A DNA stretch of 64,000 nucleotides from Rattus norvegicus (GCF_036323735.1 NC_086034.1:65746439-65810438), one strand, 5' to 3'; shown: positions 10,363 through 21,079, counted from the first letter of the stretch. A program made the numbers and translations. The notes: generated from the letters alone by a model not told the origin.

Positions 10363-10821
10363 GATGGGCCAGGAACGCCGGCGGCTTATCTACGTCCATC
10401 TGACAAGGCGTGAGGTGAAAGGGTAGAGACAGACACGCTGCTCTCTTATGTACTGGAGTCTTACATGCGCCTCCCCGGACGGTGCCGCTTATCTACGTCG
10501 GCCTTATCGTGTCCTTGTTCCTCAACAGTCAAAATCGAAGGTAAAAGGGAGCTGCGCGAAGCTCACTTATATACGAGAGACTGAGACGCGCCTTCAGCTG
10601 CTGTGATCGTCCTTTTAACAGCGAAAATGGTGAAAACAGAACATAAAGAGTAGGGTGGCTCCCAGGACAAATACTATAGCCTCAACAAATCCTTCCCAAG
10701 GCGGCGACAACCCCAGACCAAAGTCCAAGAGAGGGCTGCCTCTCCGAACGTATCTACCTGCAGTTCTGAATCCTCCTTGTCGCCAAGGGATCTCCGAAGG
10801 TGCTGACGATAGCGAGGTCTT
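10363..10821 (-). other. proviral 5' leader
   Basis: Non-coding interval between the primer-binding site and the gag ATG, where packaging signals and a splice donor would lie. Open frames across it are short and unsupported. Confidence 0.6.
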
Positions 10822-10840
10822 TCCCGGGTTTTCGGCACCA
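10822..10840 (-). promoter_or_regulatory. primer-binding site, tRNA-Phe type
   Basis: The plus strand reads tcccgggttttcggcacca, which matches the 3' end of mammalian tRNA-Phe ending in CCA, except for one extra T in the T-run. It lies two bases from the 5' LTR edge at 10843. IAP-type elements are known to use tRNA-Phe. Confidence 0.88.
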
Positions 10841-10842
10841 GA

Positions 10843-11291
10843 TGTCCCGCGCTACGTCTCGCCAGCAGGAACGACGCGGCACACACAGGATCCTACTGCA
10901 GAAAAGCCTTATTGCGTCTTGAGAGGGAGAGCATAAGCTTACAATGCGGAGACGTCGAGTGAGGAATAACCGTCCCTTATATAGGAAACTATCCTCGCCT
11001 AGGACGTGTCACTCTCTGACTGGTCGCTGCCAATTATGCCAGATGACGTACCAAAACGTACGTGTCCCTTTGAGTAGGGAAGTTACCAGGCGCCTGCGTA
11101 TTGCCCTTTTTACTAGGTGCGTTCTGCCGGATGCCGGTGCCATCTTGTAATGGAGTATGTGAGGACAGCTCCTCGGACAGCTCCTCACATCTGTGAGGAC
11201 AGCTCCTCGGACAGCTCCTCACATCTGTGAGGACAGCTCCTCGGACAGCTCCTCACATCTGTGAGGACAGCTCCTCGGACAGCTCCTCACA
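10843..11291 (-). mobile_element. 5' LTR of the provirus (449 bp)
   Basis: It matches the other LTR throughout but is longer by exactly 68 bp because it has four instead of two copies of the 34-bp terminal unit (from about 11156). The TATA box lies at 10975-10983. The poly(A) signal position reads AATAAG on the minus strand (near 10908-10913), so it is altered compared with a canonical hexamer. Confidence 0.93.
11156..11291. repeat. 34-bp tandem repeat in the 5' LTR, four copies
   Basis: Each unit begins tgtgagg and ends cctcaca with a partial internal duplication (cagctcctcggacagctcct). The 3' LTR has two copies (7085-7150). The unit edges are inverted complements and recreate the LTR terminus. 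Confidence 0.92.
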
Positions 11292-12190
11292 TGTGTAGTT
11301 TTTCCTCTCTACAGGTCTTCAGCTGTTCCTGTGGGTCTGTGTCTGGTGTTCACCAGGCAGGTCTCTTGCAGCAGAAAAGTTGGTCTTACCTGTGGTCCCG
11401 AGGCTCAAGTTCGCTTGTGGGGTGCTGCCTACGAGCTCTCTGCGGCGGCAGCAACCAGGAAGATCTGCGCCACCGTTTCCGGGAGCTTCAGTGCACCAAT
11501 GTTCCAGATGGCGTTTGTTGTTTTCCTCTGGCGTCAGAGATGTGTGCAGAGTGCAGTCTCTTCTTGTTTCCCAGGCGTGTCTGCCTCTCTGAAGGTTTAG
11601 CTCTCCCTCCCACGGGATTTGGGTGCAGAGAACTATTTATCTGATAGATCCCTTCAGGTTCTGGCGGTGTCTCAGGCGCAGCGGTCTTGCTGTTCCTGGG
11701 CCCTCCTCTACGGGAACCCAGAGGTCTTATACAGTTTCCTCTTGGGCCAGGGATGTGGGCAGGGGTGGGCAGTGTTGGTGGTCTCTTCTGCTCTGCAGCC
11801 TCAGGAGTGCCCACCTGACCAGGCGGTGAGGTCTCTCTCCCACGGGGTTTGGGAGCACGGAGGTGCTGCGGGCCGGGATCCGCGGGTTTGGGACTCCTGG
11901 TAAACACAGGAAGTGCCTGGTCCTAGAGGTATTTTGCCTCTGTGTGTCCTGAGTTCACCAGGCAGATCTCTTGCAGCAGAAAAGTTGGTCTTACCTGTGG
12001 TCCCGAGGCTCAAGTTTGCTTGTGGGGTGCTGCCCACGAGCTCTCTGCAGCAGCAGCAACCAGGAAGATCTGCGCCGCCGTTTCCGGGAGCTTCAGTGCA
12101 CCAGGGTTCCAGATGGCGTTTGGTGTTTTCCTCTGGCGTCAGAGATGTGTGCAGAGTGCACTCTCTTCTGGTTTCCCAGGCGTGTCTGCC
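11292..12190 (-). promoter_or_regulatory. LINE-1 5' UTR with tandem monomers
   Basis: The motif caccaggcag at 11351 recurs at 11956, giving a period of 605 bp. The shared block (about 235 bp after each start) includes gcagaaaagttggtcttacc and gtgcagagtgca. The distal copy is cut off at 12190, the 5' end of this insertion. Rodent LINE-1 monomers act as the promoter. The stretch is GC-rich with few stops, so several spurious open frames occur on both strands. Confidence 0.85.
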
Positions 12191-12204
12191 CATAGACGCT
12201 TTCT
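12191..12204. repeat. TSD of the nested LINE-1, right copy
   Basis: Exact match to 2331-2344 (catagacgctttct). Confidence 0.9.
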
Positions 12205-12890
12205 ATGCCCTCTTTTTCAACTATGTATCTGTAGTCATTGATATCACTGCAAAAGTCGCTTTCTTGCTCTTGGTAGTCAGGGGGAGACAGCACAGACCAT
12301 GAACCCAGCCCCAGCTGCAGTAGGTCCACAGACCCGGACATGGCCCTTGGAGACAGTTGGCTCGGATCATGGCTGCAGGTGGCAGCAGAGGCCATTCAGA
12401 TCAGTATGGGCCCAAGTGGCAGCATGACCCATGGATATCAATATGGCTTCAGGCAGAAGCACAGATCACAGATGTCCTCATGGCCTTGGCTGGTAATACA
12501 TCCCACAGACATCAACACAGACTCTAGCCATGTTAGAATCTCAGTCACAGACGTGCCCTCAGTGTGAGCATAGAGCATGACCTGGACAGCATCAAGGACT
12601 CAGGTGGCAATGCAGGCCACTCTCACCAGCTTGGTGTTCATTGCCCTTGAGGCTGGGGTTCTGCCTCTCCCCACAGTGTACACGCTGCTCTGCTTTCCTG
12701 TCTTTCCCATCTCACTGTCACATGTTTGTCCATCACAGTGGTACCTGCCACCCATGCGGGGAAGGTAGGACTGCCCACAATGGGAAGGCGGGGTAGCCTG
12801 GCTCCTGCCTTGATATTTGAATCCATGGAAATTTTCAGTCCATTTGGTTGACCAAAGATATTAAACACTGCTCATGTATAAGTTATGGTG
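12205..12890 (-). mobile_element. Lx-like LINE-1 3' fragment, right half
   Basis: Continues the old element broken at 2330. The degenerate, internally repetitive text (catggccttgg, catggatatcaatatggctt, ggcagcagaggcca) is typical of old rodent LINE-1 3' regions. Open frames of 60-76 codons in it are not credible genes. Confidence 0.5.
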
Positions 12891-13021
12891 AAACTCTCTG
12901 GTTTGTATGATTGATATGTGTTAGTCTGTATAAAAATAAAAAATTCATTGCTTAACATGTAAAGGTGGGTGGGCCACTGGGTTTGGGGGCAGCAACTAAA
13001 TAATCTTGTGATTTTTGGATG

Positions 13022-13124
13022 ATGACAATGATTATTTATTTATTTCGCGTGTGTGGCTACACTGCGATGCTGCACTGTTGTATTACAGATGGTTGTGGAC
13101 CACCATGTGGTTGCTGGGAATGAT
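13022..13124 (-). mobile_element. B2-family SINE fragment
   Basis: The plus strand shows the complement of a B2 3' half (tattacagatggttgtggac, accatgtggttgctgggaat) preceded by the TTTATTTA-type tail. Confidence 0.7.
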
Positions 13125-13256
13125 TTTTACTTTTAAAGAGACAGGATCTCACTGTCTAACCCTGACTGGACTGGAACTTGTTATACAAATAAGGTTAGTT
13201 TTACCTGAGAGATCTGCCTGCCTCTTCCTCCTGAATGCTGGGATTAACGCTAAATA
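13125..13256 (-). mobile_element. B1 SINE, antisense
   Basis: Contains agagacaggatctcactgtc, gatctgcctgcctcttcctc and gaatgctgggattaa in B1 order, joined directly to the B2 fragment. Confidence 0.85.
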
Positions 13257-15164
13257 GTACTACAGCCAATCCAATTTTGGATAATTTAAAAAAAAATCCT
13301 TCTTTGGAAGTCATTTCCTAATTTAAAAACATTTGCTGCTTCCCAAGGTTCCTAAATAATTCATTATTTCTCTCACAAAGTTAAACACGATGTTCTATAT
13401 TTTATTTTACATTAAAATTAATGTATTTTAAGCCACACAGAGATTGCACACTAAAAATTGAGGTCTTTACCTCCAGACAGAAATATAAATTTAATATATT
13501 TACTTAAAAAGACATGGAATTTCACAGTGCCAGCTCCCAGGAACAGGCAAATCATTCAGTGTCAAGTGAGCAAATTTGTGTTAGGAAGAAAACCAGTTCC
13601 CCACCAACTCATCGAATAAAGCTGATTATCCTGATACATCCTGTCTCTTGACAGTATCGACAGACCTTTTTCAGACTCTAAGCTCTGAACATGAGAGCTG
13701 TGTTTTTTAGATTAAGCCAAGGAAGGTAAAGATTGAAGCCACGCAGTTGTCTCTCCCATCTGAGTCCTTAACACGCATCTGAAAAACAGTTGATCGCAAG
13801 CTTCCATTTTCAACTTTCGAGATAGTCGTGTTTCTAGAAAGCGACCTCTGTGAGTACTGCTGTTATTACTCTGGGGTTTTATTTTATCTAGAAGTCTCTT
13901 GCTTTGGAACATTGACAGAATCAGGGATTATTCTGGCTTTTGGACCGTGATTCACTTTAACACATCACGGAAAATGACAAAATGAGAATTTCTGCAAGGT
14001 TGAGCTCCCCAGAATCCCACTGGGTGAAGGAGCCATAACAAGTGGATGATGCTGCCGAGTATCCCTGGGCAAACTGGCTGTGAGCTGTGAGGAGGCTGAT
14101 GGGGGCTGGGGGAGGGGAGCTGAAGTGAGACTGTCATGCCAGGCAAAGATGGCGATGGTAGTAGGCTTGGCTCAAACCATGGAGAATTTGGGAGACTACT
14201 GGGTGCCATGCTTACTGTTAACGACTCAGTAACTTGAGGGAATCAAGACCCCAGTTTCTGTTCAACCAGTGGCTTCTTTTTTTTTCTCTTCTATTCTAAC
14301 TTCAGGATCTCAATAATTCTTAATTAAATTCTAAGATGGAAAAAACTCTCATAAGATTAAGTTTAATTGATATAACTCAGTCTCTTTCAATTATTTTTTT
14401 TTTGTGTTTCACTTTTTAACAGTATCAGCCCCAATGCTATGAGATATGTAAAGTTCAGACAGACCTCTCATTCGTTGAGTCATTTGAAGAAACAGTGAAC
14501 TGATGTCTTTCTTTACGTGGTGCAGTGTACTCTGGTGCAACAATTCCATATCAAAGATGGTGGCCATTGCAGCGGCTGTCAAGAATTGTCAAGCTCAGAC
14601 ACACTGGGACTTCCAAATTTCTCCTTCAATTAATACTTCACTCTGACCAGGCACAGGCGATAACTTGGTTAGTTGTGCTGCCCCTGCATGCCCCAAGTTA
14701 GTAATATATTGTTTCCCTTTGATGAGTAGCTTAGCGCTATGTTCCAATTTAAGAGAATGACCAAATCAGTATTCCTGTTCCATCTCTATCAATCTCTGTC
14801 CTGGGATTGTGTCTGTCATGGTCTCACTGGGGCAAAGAAACTACACAGCGATAGGAACAGACAAGATTCCTACAGATGTTGGTGTTGGGCAATAACCCCG
14901 CCCTCCCCAAGGCTACCCTGGCATAATTTTCGTTGCCTCTGGTTACCTATGGTTTGAAATATTACATGGACAACTCTAGAAATAAATTATAAGCCTTAAA
15001 TTGTTTGCCGCTTTGAGCGGCATGATAGAATCAGATCCCTTGATGTAGCTGGTCTGGGGTGTGGGTTATTCTTTTGTTCAGTGCTGCCATCGCTCTATAC
15101 GGGTGTCTTCTTGTTTAGTAGCCATTATTATCAGATCTACTGTGAAAGAGTTGCAGAGAACACG
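13257..15164. other. unique DNA, no gene recognised
   Basis: Contains poly-T runs near 14278 and 14397 and no repeat family I recognise. Minus-strand frames of 66 and 85 codons (13.7-14.2 kb) lack domain signals. Confidence 0.5.
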
Positions 15165-15432
15165 CTCATACCCCTGTATTAGCTGGTTTTCTCATCATCA
15201 CCGGGACAGCATGACTGAGAAAGAGCATCTCTTGTTTGTTTTTTGGCTCACAATTCAGGGAAATGCTGCGCGTGACGGTAGAGACGGCACGGAGGTAGGA
15301 GTGACTTGCTTGGTGGTAGCAAGCAGGAGTCAGGGTGGGCTGGAGATTTGTGGCCTAACAACCTATTATCTTCTTCCAGGGGCGTTATCTCAGGCTCCGG
15401 AAAATAAAATCCAATGTGGGCAGTTCTCATAA
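15165..15432 (-). mobile_element. MaLR-like LTR fragment (old)
   Basis: The plus strand begins ctgtattagctggttttctc and continues with 'atgactgagaaagagc' and 'ttttttggctcacaattcag', the complement of MaLR LTR 3' ends. It is strongly diverged; the 123-codon frame across it is incidental. Confidence 0.45.
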
Positions 15433-16490
15433 AACCTCAAATGAGATCATGTATTACAGGTGTTTCGCAAAGGCAGCAGCATCGCCCTTCAAACATAAGA
15501 GGTTGTAGTAACATGAACGTCGGCCTCACTGCAATCCCTGGGTGGCAATCAGGCTCGAGTTTTTCCCCTTTGCTGGCACTGGGGCTGGGAGGAAGTTTGA
15601 CAGCTACCCAGGTAAGAGTTGAGGATTTGTATTCCTGAATGATGCTGCCCACAAATGGACAATCATTCATATTAACCTGTGAAGTTAATTGCTGTGTCTG
15701 ACACGATGCCTTTCAGCTCGGGTGGTTATGTTCTTGACCAGAGGAGGTCTTCCTTTTATTAGTTTCTGAGTCACAAGGGCAGGCGTGGGTTTGATACTGT
15801 GAATGCTAAATTGGGATCATGGAGCTGGCATTGCTTCTGGCCTTGAGAGAAAAAACCCCTCTTTTGGCATATCTAATTTAGTTCTTTGCTGAGAGGAAAG
15901 GAACCCTGTTTCTGCACAGGATGCAGACAGCCTTTGAAGTCCTTGGAGTCAGGCTCTGCTGTGACCTGTTCCCTTTTTATCTCTGATGCTGTGGCTTCCA
16001 GAGTTTGGAGACTATGTCAGATCTTCATCATTTCTTATCCCTCCCCCCCTTTGCCCCACCCCCTCAGACTTCATTGGCTCTCACAGGAAGATTGCATCAT
16101 CCTTACCACAGACTAGCTTTGGGTACCCTGTCGCTGCTAGTGCCCTTTCCAGTCAGTTCCTTCAACCGAGGAGGATAGTGACAGATTGCTGGTGGAGGCT
16201 GCCAAAATGCTTGTTGCCTAACGATTGCTATAAATTCTGACGATAATAGCAAGCATAAATAACATAAAACACTCGTGTGGAAGCAGAAATCACCCAGGCT
16301 GTGCTGACTTCTATTTGGAGAATTAAAAACAAAAGTTGAGAGCAGACTTACAAGAATTTGGGGCCACATGGCACCATGTGACACAAAGACTTGATAAGTA
16401 GTGATGAGTAAGGTGTTTCTTGAAGGGCAGACAGAAAGACTAAGGAAGTCACCTGCTAGAAGAGAGAAGGGAGGGAATGTTATATAGCCA
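15433..16490. other. unique DNA, no gene recognised
   Basis: No known repeat or convincing coding pattern. Overlapping short frames occur on both strands at 15.4-15.7 and 16.0-16.4 kb without codon-level support. Confidence 0.45.
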
Positions 16491-16537
16491 TGGAGGTTAT
16501 GGCTTTATTACAATGGTGTAGCATAAAGCATATGTCC

Positions 16538-16815
16538 TGTGAACACACACACAGTCACAAACACACACAGTCACACACACATACATAGATAGAGATATAC
16601 ATACACAGACACACAGACAGACAGACATATATAGACACAGATGCAGACACACACAGACATACACACAGACATACACACACACATGCACACACACATACAC
16701 ACAAACACGTGCACACACACACAGACAGAGGCAGAGACAGAGACAGAGAGACAGAGAGAGGAAGAAGAGGAGGAAGAGGGAAAGGAGAAGAAAAGGAAAA
16801 GAGAGAGGAGAGGGT
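16538..16815. repeat. (CA)n-(GA)n compound low-complexity tract
   Basis: Irregular CA, CAGA and TACA units pass into a GAGA/GGAA purine-rich end. The 107-codon minus frame here, rich in C and V, is a by-product. Confidence 0.9.
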
Positions 16816-17334
16816 GTCAAATAAGTTGAAACCTAAGTTTTCATCTAGAATGCTAGGGAAACAAAAATAAAAGGATCAATCCTAAGTTAAAAACAACTTT
16901 CCATTGAAGTTCCAAACTTCAGAAGCAGAAGATACGCTGCTTCTCTTTTGCATGTTAATTGAAATGGGGCCTTACGACCTGTGATATGATGAACATTCTC
17001 GACTTTATTTTGTAGTTGGTAGCGGCTGTGTATACAGACAGGGCTGGGCCTGATGTCGTCCAGTGGTTATGTCATTGCTGGCAAACTGCACTCAGATGTG
17101 CTCTGGATGATCTAGTTGTTCGTTTTAAGCTAATACTCACCCTGCTTCATGTATTGTGGTCCAGCTCCCCATCTCCCTGTCAGCATCTTCCTCAGCCCTG
17201 GAAAGTTAGATGGTTCTCCGTTTCTTCTTCACCCCTTCCCAATTTTATTTTCCTGGAGGCCCAATGAGAAGTGAGGGAAGAAGGAAAGGACATCCTTCAC
17301 ATATAGATGAGGTGGAAGGTCACTGTGGAATCTT
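16816..17334. other. unique DNA, no gene recognised
   Basis: An 83-codon plus frame (17016-17267) has no recognisable domain. Confidence 0.4.
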
Positions 17335-17725
17335 GCACTCTCTCAGGTTTGAATGTGACACGATTAGCTTCTGTTAAAATTCATCATGAAGTTTGATTCC
17401 CAGTGGAATGTTAGTGAGATCTGGTGCAGCTTCACCTTCACGAGGGTATCTAGGTGGGTTCCACATGAATCGCCTAGGTGTAATTAGGACCACTTCTTAA
17501 AGAGGCAGTATAGTACTTCATCATGCCCTCTTGTGTAAGAGCCCATTGTCTAAGTTTGACCATGGTTCTGCATTCCCACTGTGGGTTATAGTTAATAAGA
17601 CATCTGACAAATATGGCTTCCTAGTCCTCCAGCCTCCAGAACCATGGGATTAATGGAACTATTTGCCTTGTAAGTGACCCAATCTTAGATATTTTGTTAC
17701 AGTGACAGAAAATGAGGGGAGAAAA
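17335..17725 (+). mobile_element. MaLR-type LTR (MST/MLT-like)
   Basis: The order of 'atgaagtttgattcccagtg', 'gcctccagaaccatgggatt' and 'gatattttgttacagtgaca' matches MaLR LTRs. Diverged, so an old insertion. Confidence 0.55.
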
Positions 17726-19700
17726 CCAATGTCAACATCTGGCCACCTCTTGGATCCCAAGCTGTTTTCTAGAGCAGGGATGTAAGCTCTCTGCTTAGTC
17801 ACAGGGACCCAAGAATGTCTCAGCACCTGGTATTCCGGCCTACTGGGCATGGCTAAGTGGGCAGTCCTGTCCTTCCCTCCCAGACAATCTGAGAACTGAA
17901 GTTAAGTCTAGAGAACCAAGCTGGGAAATGATCCTAAGAACTTCAGGCGAAGAAATGGCTGTGTGAGGTAGACTAGAAAACAGAGTTGATCCAGGTATAC
18001 AGTGAAAAATTCCTGCTGTGGGCAGCTAGGGCTCAGAACTTTTAAGTGGATATGTGTATCTTATGAGGAGACATGAAAGAAAGAGACATTGTCCTACCCA
18101 AGCAGTCTCCCTTGGGTAAATAGTGTCATCTCATATTTATGGTTACAACTGGTCATAGGTAGGGTCTCCTGGTGCCAGATAAAGGCTTCTGATGGACAGG
18201 AAAGATGCAGAAGCCACTCAGACTGCCCAAAGCTCAGGGTCTTGGTGCTTATACCTGAAAGTATAATTATCTAGGTCAAAGGACACAGCCAAAGACACCA
18301 GCAGAGGCTGTCACACCCTAGCATTTCAATAGCATTGGGTACTTGAGAGAGACCCAACAAAATCAATTGACTTTGTTGAATATAAAAGCATATCATCATA
18401 TAGACCAAGGCAGTTTACAACTAGCACATCCTCCTTGGGTTGGAAGGTTTGCCAAGGAGAAGAAACAGAGGGGAAAAAATATGGGACCTGAAAACCAATA
18501 TCTGTAGGTTGGGGAAGACAGAATACTTGTCTAGTACCTCTTGGGCCCTAGGTGCTGGTCTGAATCATCAAGAATTCAGCAAAGAATAAACACAGTATTC
18601 TGTGCTCACCTGAGGGCCGTATTCGAGTGGGAGGGAGGAAAATGAATGTTAAGAAAAATAAGTTTTTGGTGTGCTGGGTGGTCATTCAGATCTAGGCAGA
18701 AAAATGTAACGGAGGGGGGCTCTGAGGGGAGGAACTGAGGCAGGAGACAGAGATGCACTCAGAAGGTGACCAAGTAGGGTCAGAGGTTTGAAGATACCTA
18801 GGGAGAAGAGTCCCTGGTGCAGGAAGAGCAGGTACGAGGAACATGGCTGGCATGTTGGCCAGCTGCTGCAGGGTACTGTGAAGAGTGAGAATGCAGGGAC
18901 GAGTCAGAAGAACACCGCGGAAAACATCAGGCATTCCGTGGTAGAGCCTTCCCCACAGCTCCTGGCAGATCTCTCCCCTTCTTAAGGCAGGAAAGACAAG
19001 TAATTTTATTCCTGTTCTTAGACCTTTAGATATTTCCGTATACATATTTCTCATTTATGTGCATAGAACTGCTCATTAATTGCTCGTTAAATGACTAGCT
19101 ACTGTTTTCCCTGTATTTAATTTTATTTACTCTAATAAAATCAAATTACCCTTTGAGATCCTGACAGCCACAGTGACAACTTTCTTTATTTTAGGGTTTA
19201 TTGTATCAAGGAAAAGCACATGTATTAGCTGCAGCTGTGTATTCTGAAGTCAGGAGATCCACTGAACTGCAGCTCGGTAGATGGGCTTATTTCAACCTTA
19301 GAAACCACAGCTTACCCTAGTGGGATCCCACTGGAAGGTCCAGTCGGATGCTTTCAATCAAAACACACTGTCTGTGAACACTGCAGAGTTTCCTTAGCTC
19401 TCCCCCCCCCCCTTTAAAACTTTTTATACTTCTGCGAGAATTTCCTGAAGAAGATGTTTTCAGTCTTTGTGAGACAGGCAGTCACTAGAGATATTTCTAT
19501 CAAAGATGTAATGAGATTTGAAAACATCAGAAATCACTGGACCTTACAGAAAAATGGGAAGTGCTAAAGAGAACAAGGGGTCTAGGGAAATTTAAACATA
19601 ATCACTCCTGCTAATTCTATTCAGTTTTACTCTAAGAGGTACTTTTCAGGCAGGAAGACAAAAGAAATGCTTAATGTTCTATTTGAATAGAGTTGAATAC
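17726..19700. other. unique DNA, no gene recognised
   Basis: A C-run at 19402-19412. The minus frame 19054-18692 (120 codons) is one of the longer frames outside repeats but has no domain, signal peptide or conserved motif that I can name. Confidence 0.45.
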
Positions 19701-19711
19701 ATGTAGAAATT

Positions 19712-19772
19712 ATACACACACATACGCACACACACACACAGACACACACACAAGCACACGCACACAGACAGA
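19712..19772. repeat. (CA)n microsatellite, imperfect
   Basis: CA units with CG and GA interruptions. Confidence 0.9.
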
Positions 19773-20110
19773 GAGGGGTGGGCAGGCTGTAAAGTTAGCT
19801 CTTGGAATTTTTATGACTCTTCTTGGTACCATCCATGTTTTAGAACTCTGCCATCATTCAACTTGGCTAGACTCTTTCCAATCCACAGGGGACAGTTTAA
19901 CTGACACAGTGTGCTGCAGTCTTTGGGGAAGTGGTTTTGAAAGTGGAGTAACCTAGAAGAACCAGATGCTGGAGAAGGGATGCAAAGATACCGAAAACTG
20001 AATCAGCTCCAGTTTTGTTTGCTCCCAGTTCCTGCAAACTTAATGCAGAATTCAAAGTCCTGGCAAAGAATGCTAGCCTCTGGTCTCACTGGAGTACCTG
20101 TGGACTAGAT

Positions 20111-20307
20111 TAGTGGTTCTCAACCTGTGGTTTATGACCCCTTTGGGTTTGCATATCCTGGGTATCAGATATTTACATTACAATTCATAAGCATGGCTAA
20201 ATTACAGGTATGAAGTAGCAACAAAATGATTTTATGGTTGGGGGAAGTCACCACAAAATGAGAAACCGTGTTAGAGGTTCCAACATTGGGACAGTTAAGA
20301 ACCACTG
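20111..20307 (+). mobile_element. URR1-like hAT-Charlie MITE relic
   Basis: Ends agtggttctcaacctgtgg and agttaagaaccactg are inverted complements of the Charlie-type CAGTGGTTCT terminus. Interior text (atcagatatttacattacaa, tatgaagtagcaacaaaatg, tttatggttgggg) fits rodent URR1. Flanks share ctaga at the right spacing for a degenerate 8-bp TSD. Confidence 0.85.
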
Positions 20308-20392
20308 CTCTAGAATAAGGTATCCTACCTTCAAATATACGCACACAGCCAATGAAAGATAATCCCTTCACGTTAGTTAATCTACATGACTG

Positions 20393-20640
20393 TGACCAAA
20401 GGACACAATAGAAGCAATTCAGGGATGGAAGGGATTAATTTGACTCACGTCACAGCTTTAGAGGTTTTTAGTCAACATGGGAAGACGTGTTGAGTAGCTT
20501 CGTCCATGGCTGAAGTGGGAGACTGAGGCTCCTCATATGGTATCATGCCAGGAAAGATAGAGCAGTCTGAAACCAAGGACTCAGCTACACCTTCAGAGGC
20601 CCTCCTTAGAAGCCTCCTTCTATTAAACATGTTCCACTTC
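20393..20640 (-). mobile_element. MaLR-like LTR fragment
   Basis: The plus strand reads like the complement of an old MT/ORR1 LTR (gtgaccaaaggacacaatag, tcacgtcacagctttagagg). Confidence 0.4.
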
Positions 20641-21079
20641 ATAAAGGTTCAAGTCTCTCCAAATAGCATCCTTTGTTGGGAACAAGCATCATTGAAACAT
20701 GAACCCGAGGGAGACACTTCGTATTCAAACATTGTTCCATTTAAGGGGAACCCTTGGAGAAATATGAAAAGAATGTTGAGTAAGTTCAAACAACAGGTTG
20801 CCACTAGTCTTCATCTGTATCCAGTGGTCCCATGCTATGTGTCATTAAACTATAAAGCGATGTTAAAGAAAACAGAGACTTGACCTTTTAAATGACATTT
20901 CAATTCCTCAGTACCTACTCTGCACCAAGCAGCACATATGCACAACATTTTTGTTACCCAAGAAAGTTCTTTTGTATTGTGCTCTTTTGTGATATATTAG
21001 TTATGAACCTGCACTTAAACTTGTGTCTGTTGTTTTAAAATATACCTCAGTCTCATTGAATCAAAGTTGTGATCAGTGT
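20641..21079. other. unique DNA, no gene recognised
   Basis: A 112-codon plus frame (20545-20883) begins inside the LTR-like stretch and shows no domain. Confidence 0.4.

Larger units (their letters stand above)
6770..11291 (-). mobile_element. class II (ERVK/IAP-like) endogenous provirus, defective
   Basis: Two related LTRs (6770-7150 and 10843-11291) enclose a 3.7-kb interior with primer-binding site, gag fragment, RNase H/integrase, env and polypurine tract in minus-strand order. The element is flanked by cgtgta/tgtgta (6764-6769 and 11292-11297); a 6-bp TSD fits class II elements, and the one mismatch looks like CpG decay. The tRNA-Phe-like primer site and the proteins suggest an env-bearing IAP-like (IAPE-type) lineage. 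Large deletions and several frameshifts and stops make it non-autonomous. It inserted into the 5' UTR of an already resident LINE-1 in the same orientation. Confidence 0.92.
2345..12190 (-). mobile_element. near-full-length rat LINE-1, interrupted by an ERV
   Basis: In minus-strand order the element has 5' UTR monomers (12190-11292), the inserted provirus, the rest of the 5' UTR (6769-6622), ORF1 (6621-5506), ORF2 (5500 to about 2843), a 3' UTR (2842-2355) and a poly(A) seen as poly-T at 2345. It is bounded by a perfect 14-bp TSD. Without the ERV about 5.3 kb remain; the shortfall against a full rat LINE-1 is explained by loss of the ORF2 C-terminal region. Coding frames are broken, so it is not autonomous. 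Confidence 0.92.

Noticed and set aside
9716..10426. 237-codon plus-strand frame
   Set aside because: Antisense of the proviral gag fragment and the gag-pol junction; codon use follows the opposite strand.
11156..11291. 34-bp direct repeats looking like a CRISPR array
   Set aside because: There are no spacers: the units are contiguous, lie at an LTR end, and recur in the paired LTR. The DNA is mammalian.
11488..12395. 130-139-codon minus frames suggesting a Pro/Arg-rich protein
   Set aside because: They lie in the GC-rich LINE-1 5' UTR, where most frames are open; they repeat with the monomer.
16497..16820. 107-codon Cys/Val-rich frame
   Set aside because: Translation of a CA-type microsatellite. 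The same applies to frames at 42033-42338, 53032-53291 and 62686-63005.
19402..19412. C-run as a functional i-motif
   Set aside because: A single homopolymer run is not enough for an i-motif and is common noise.
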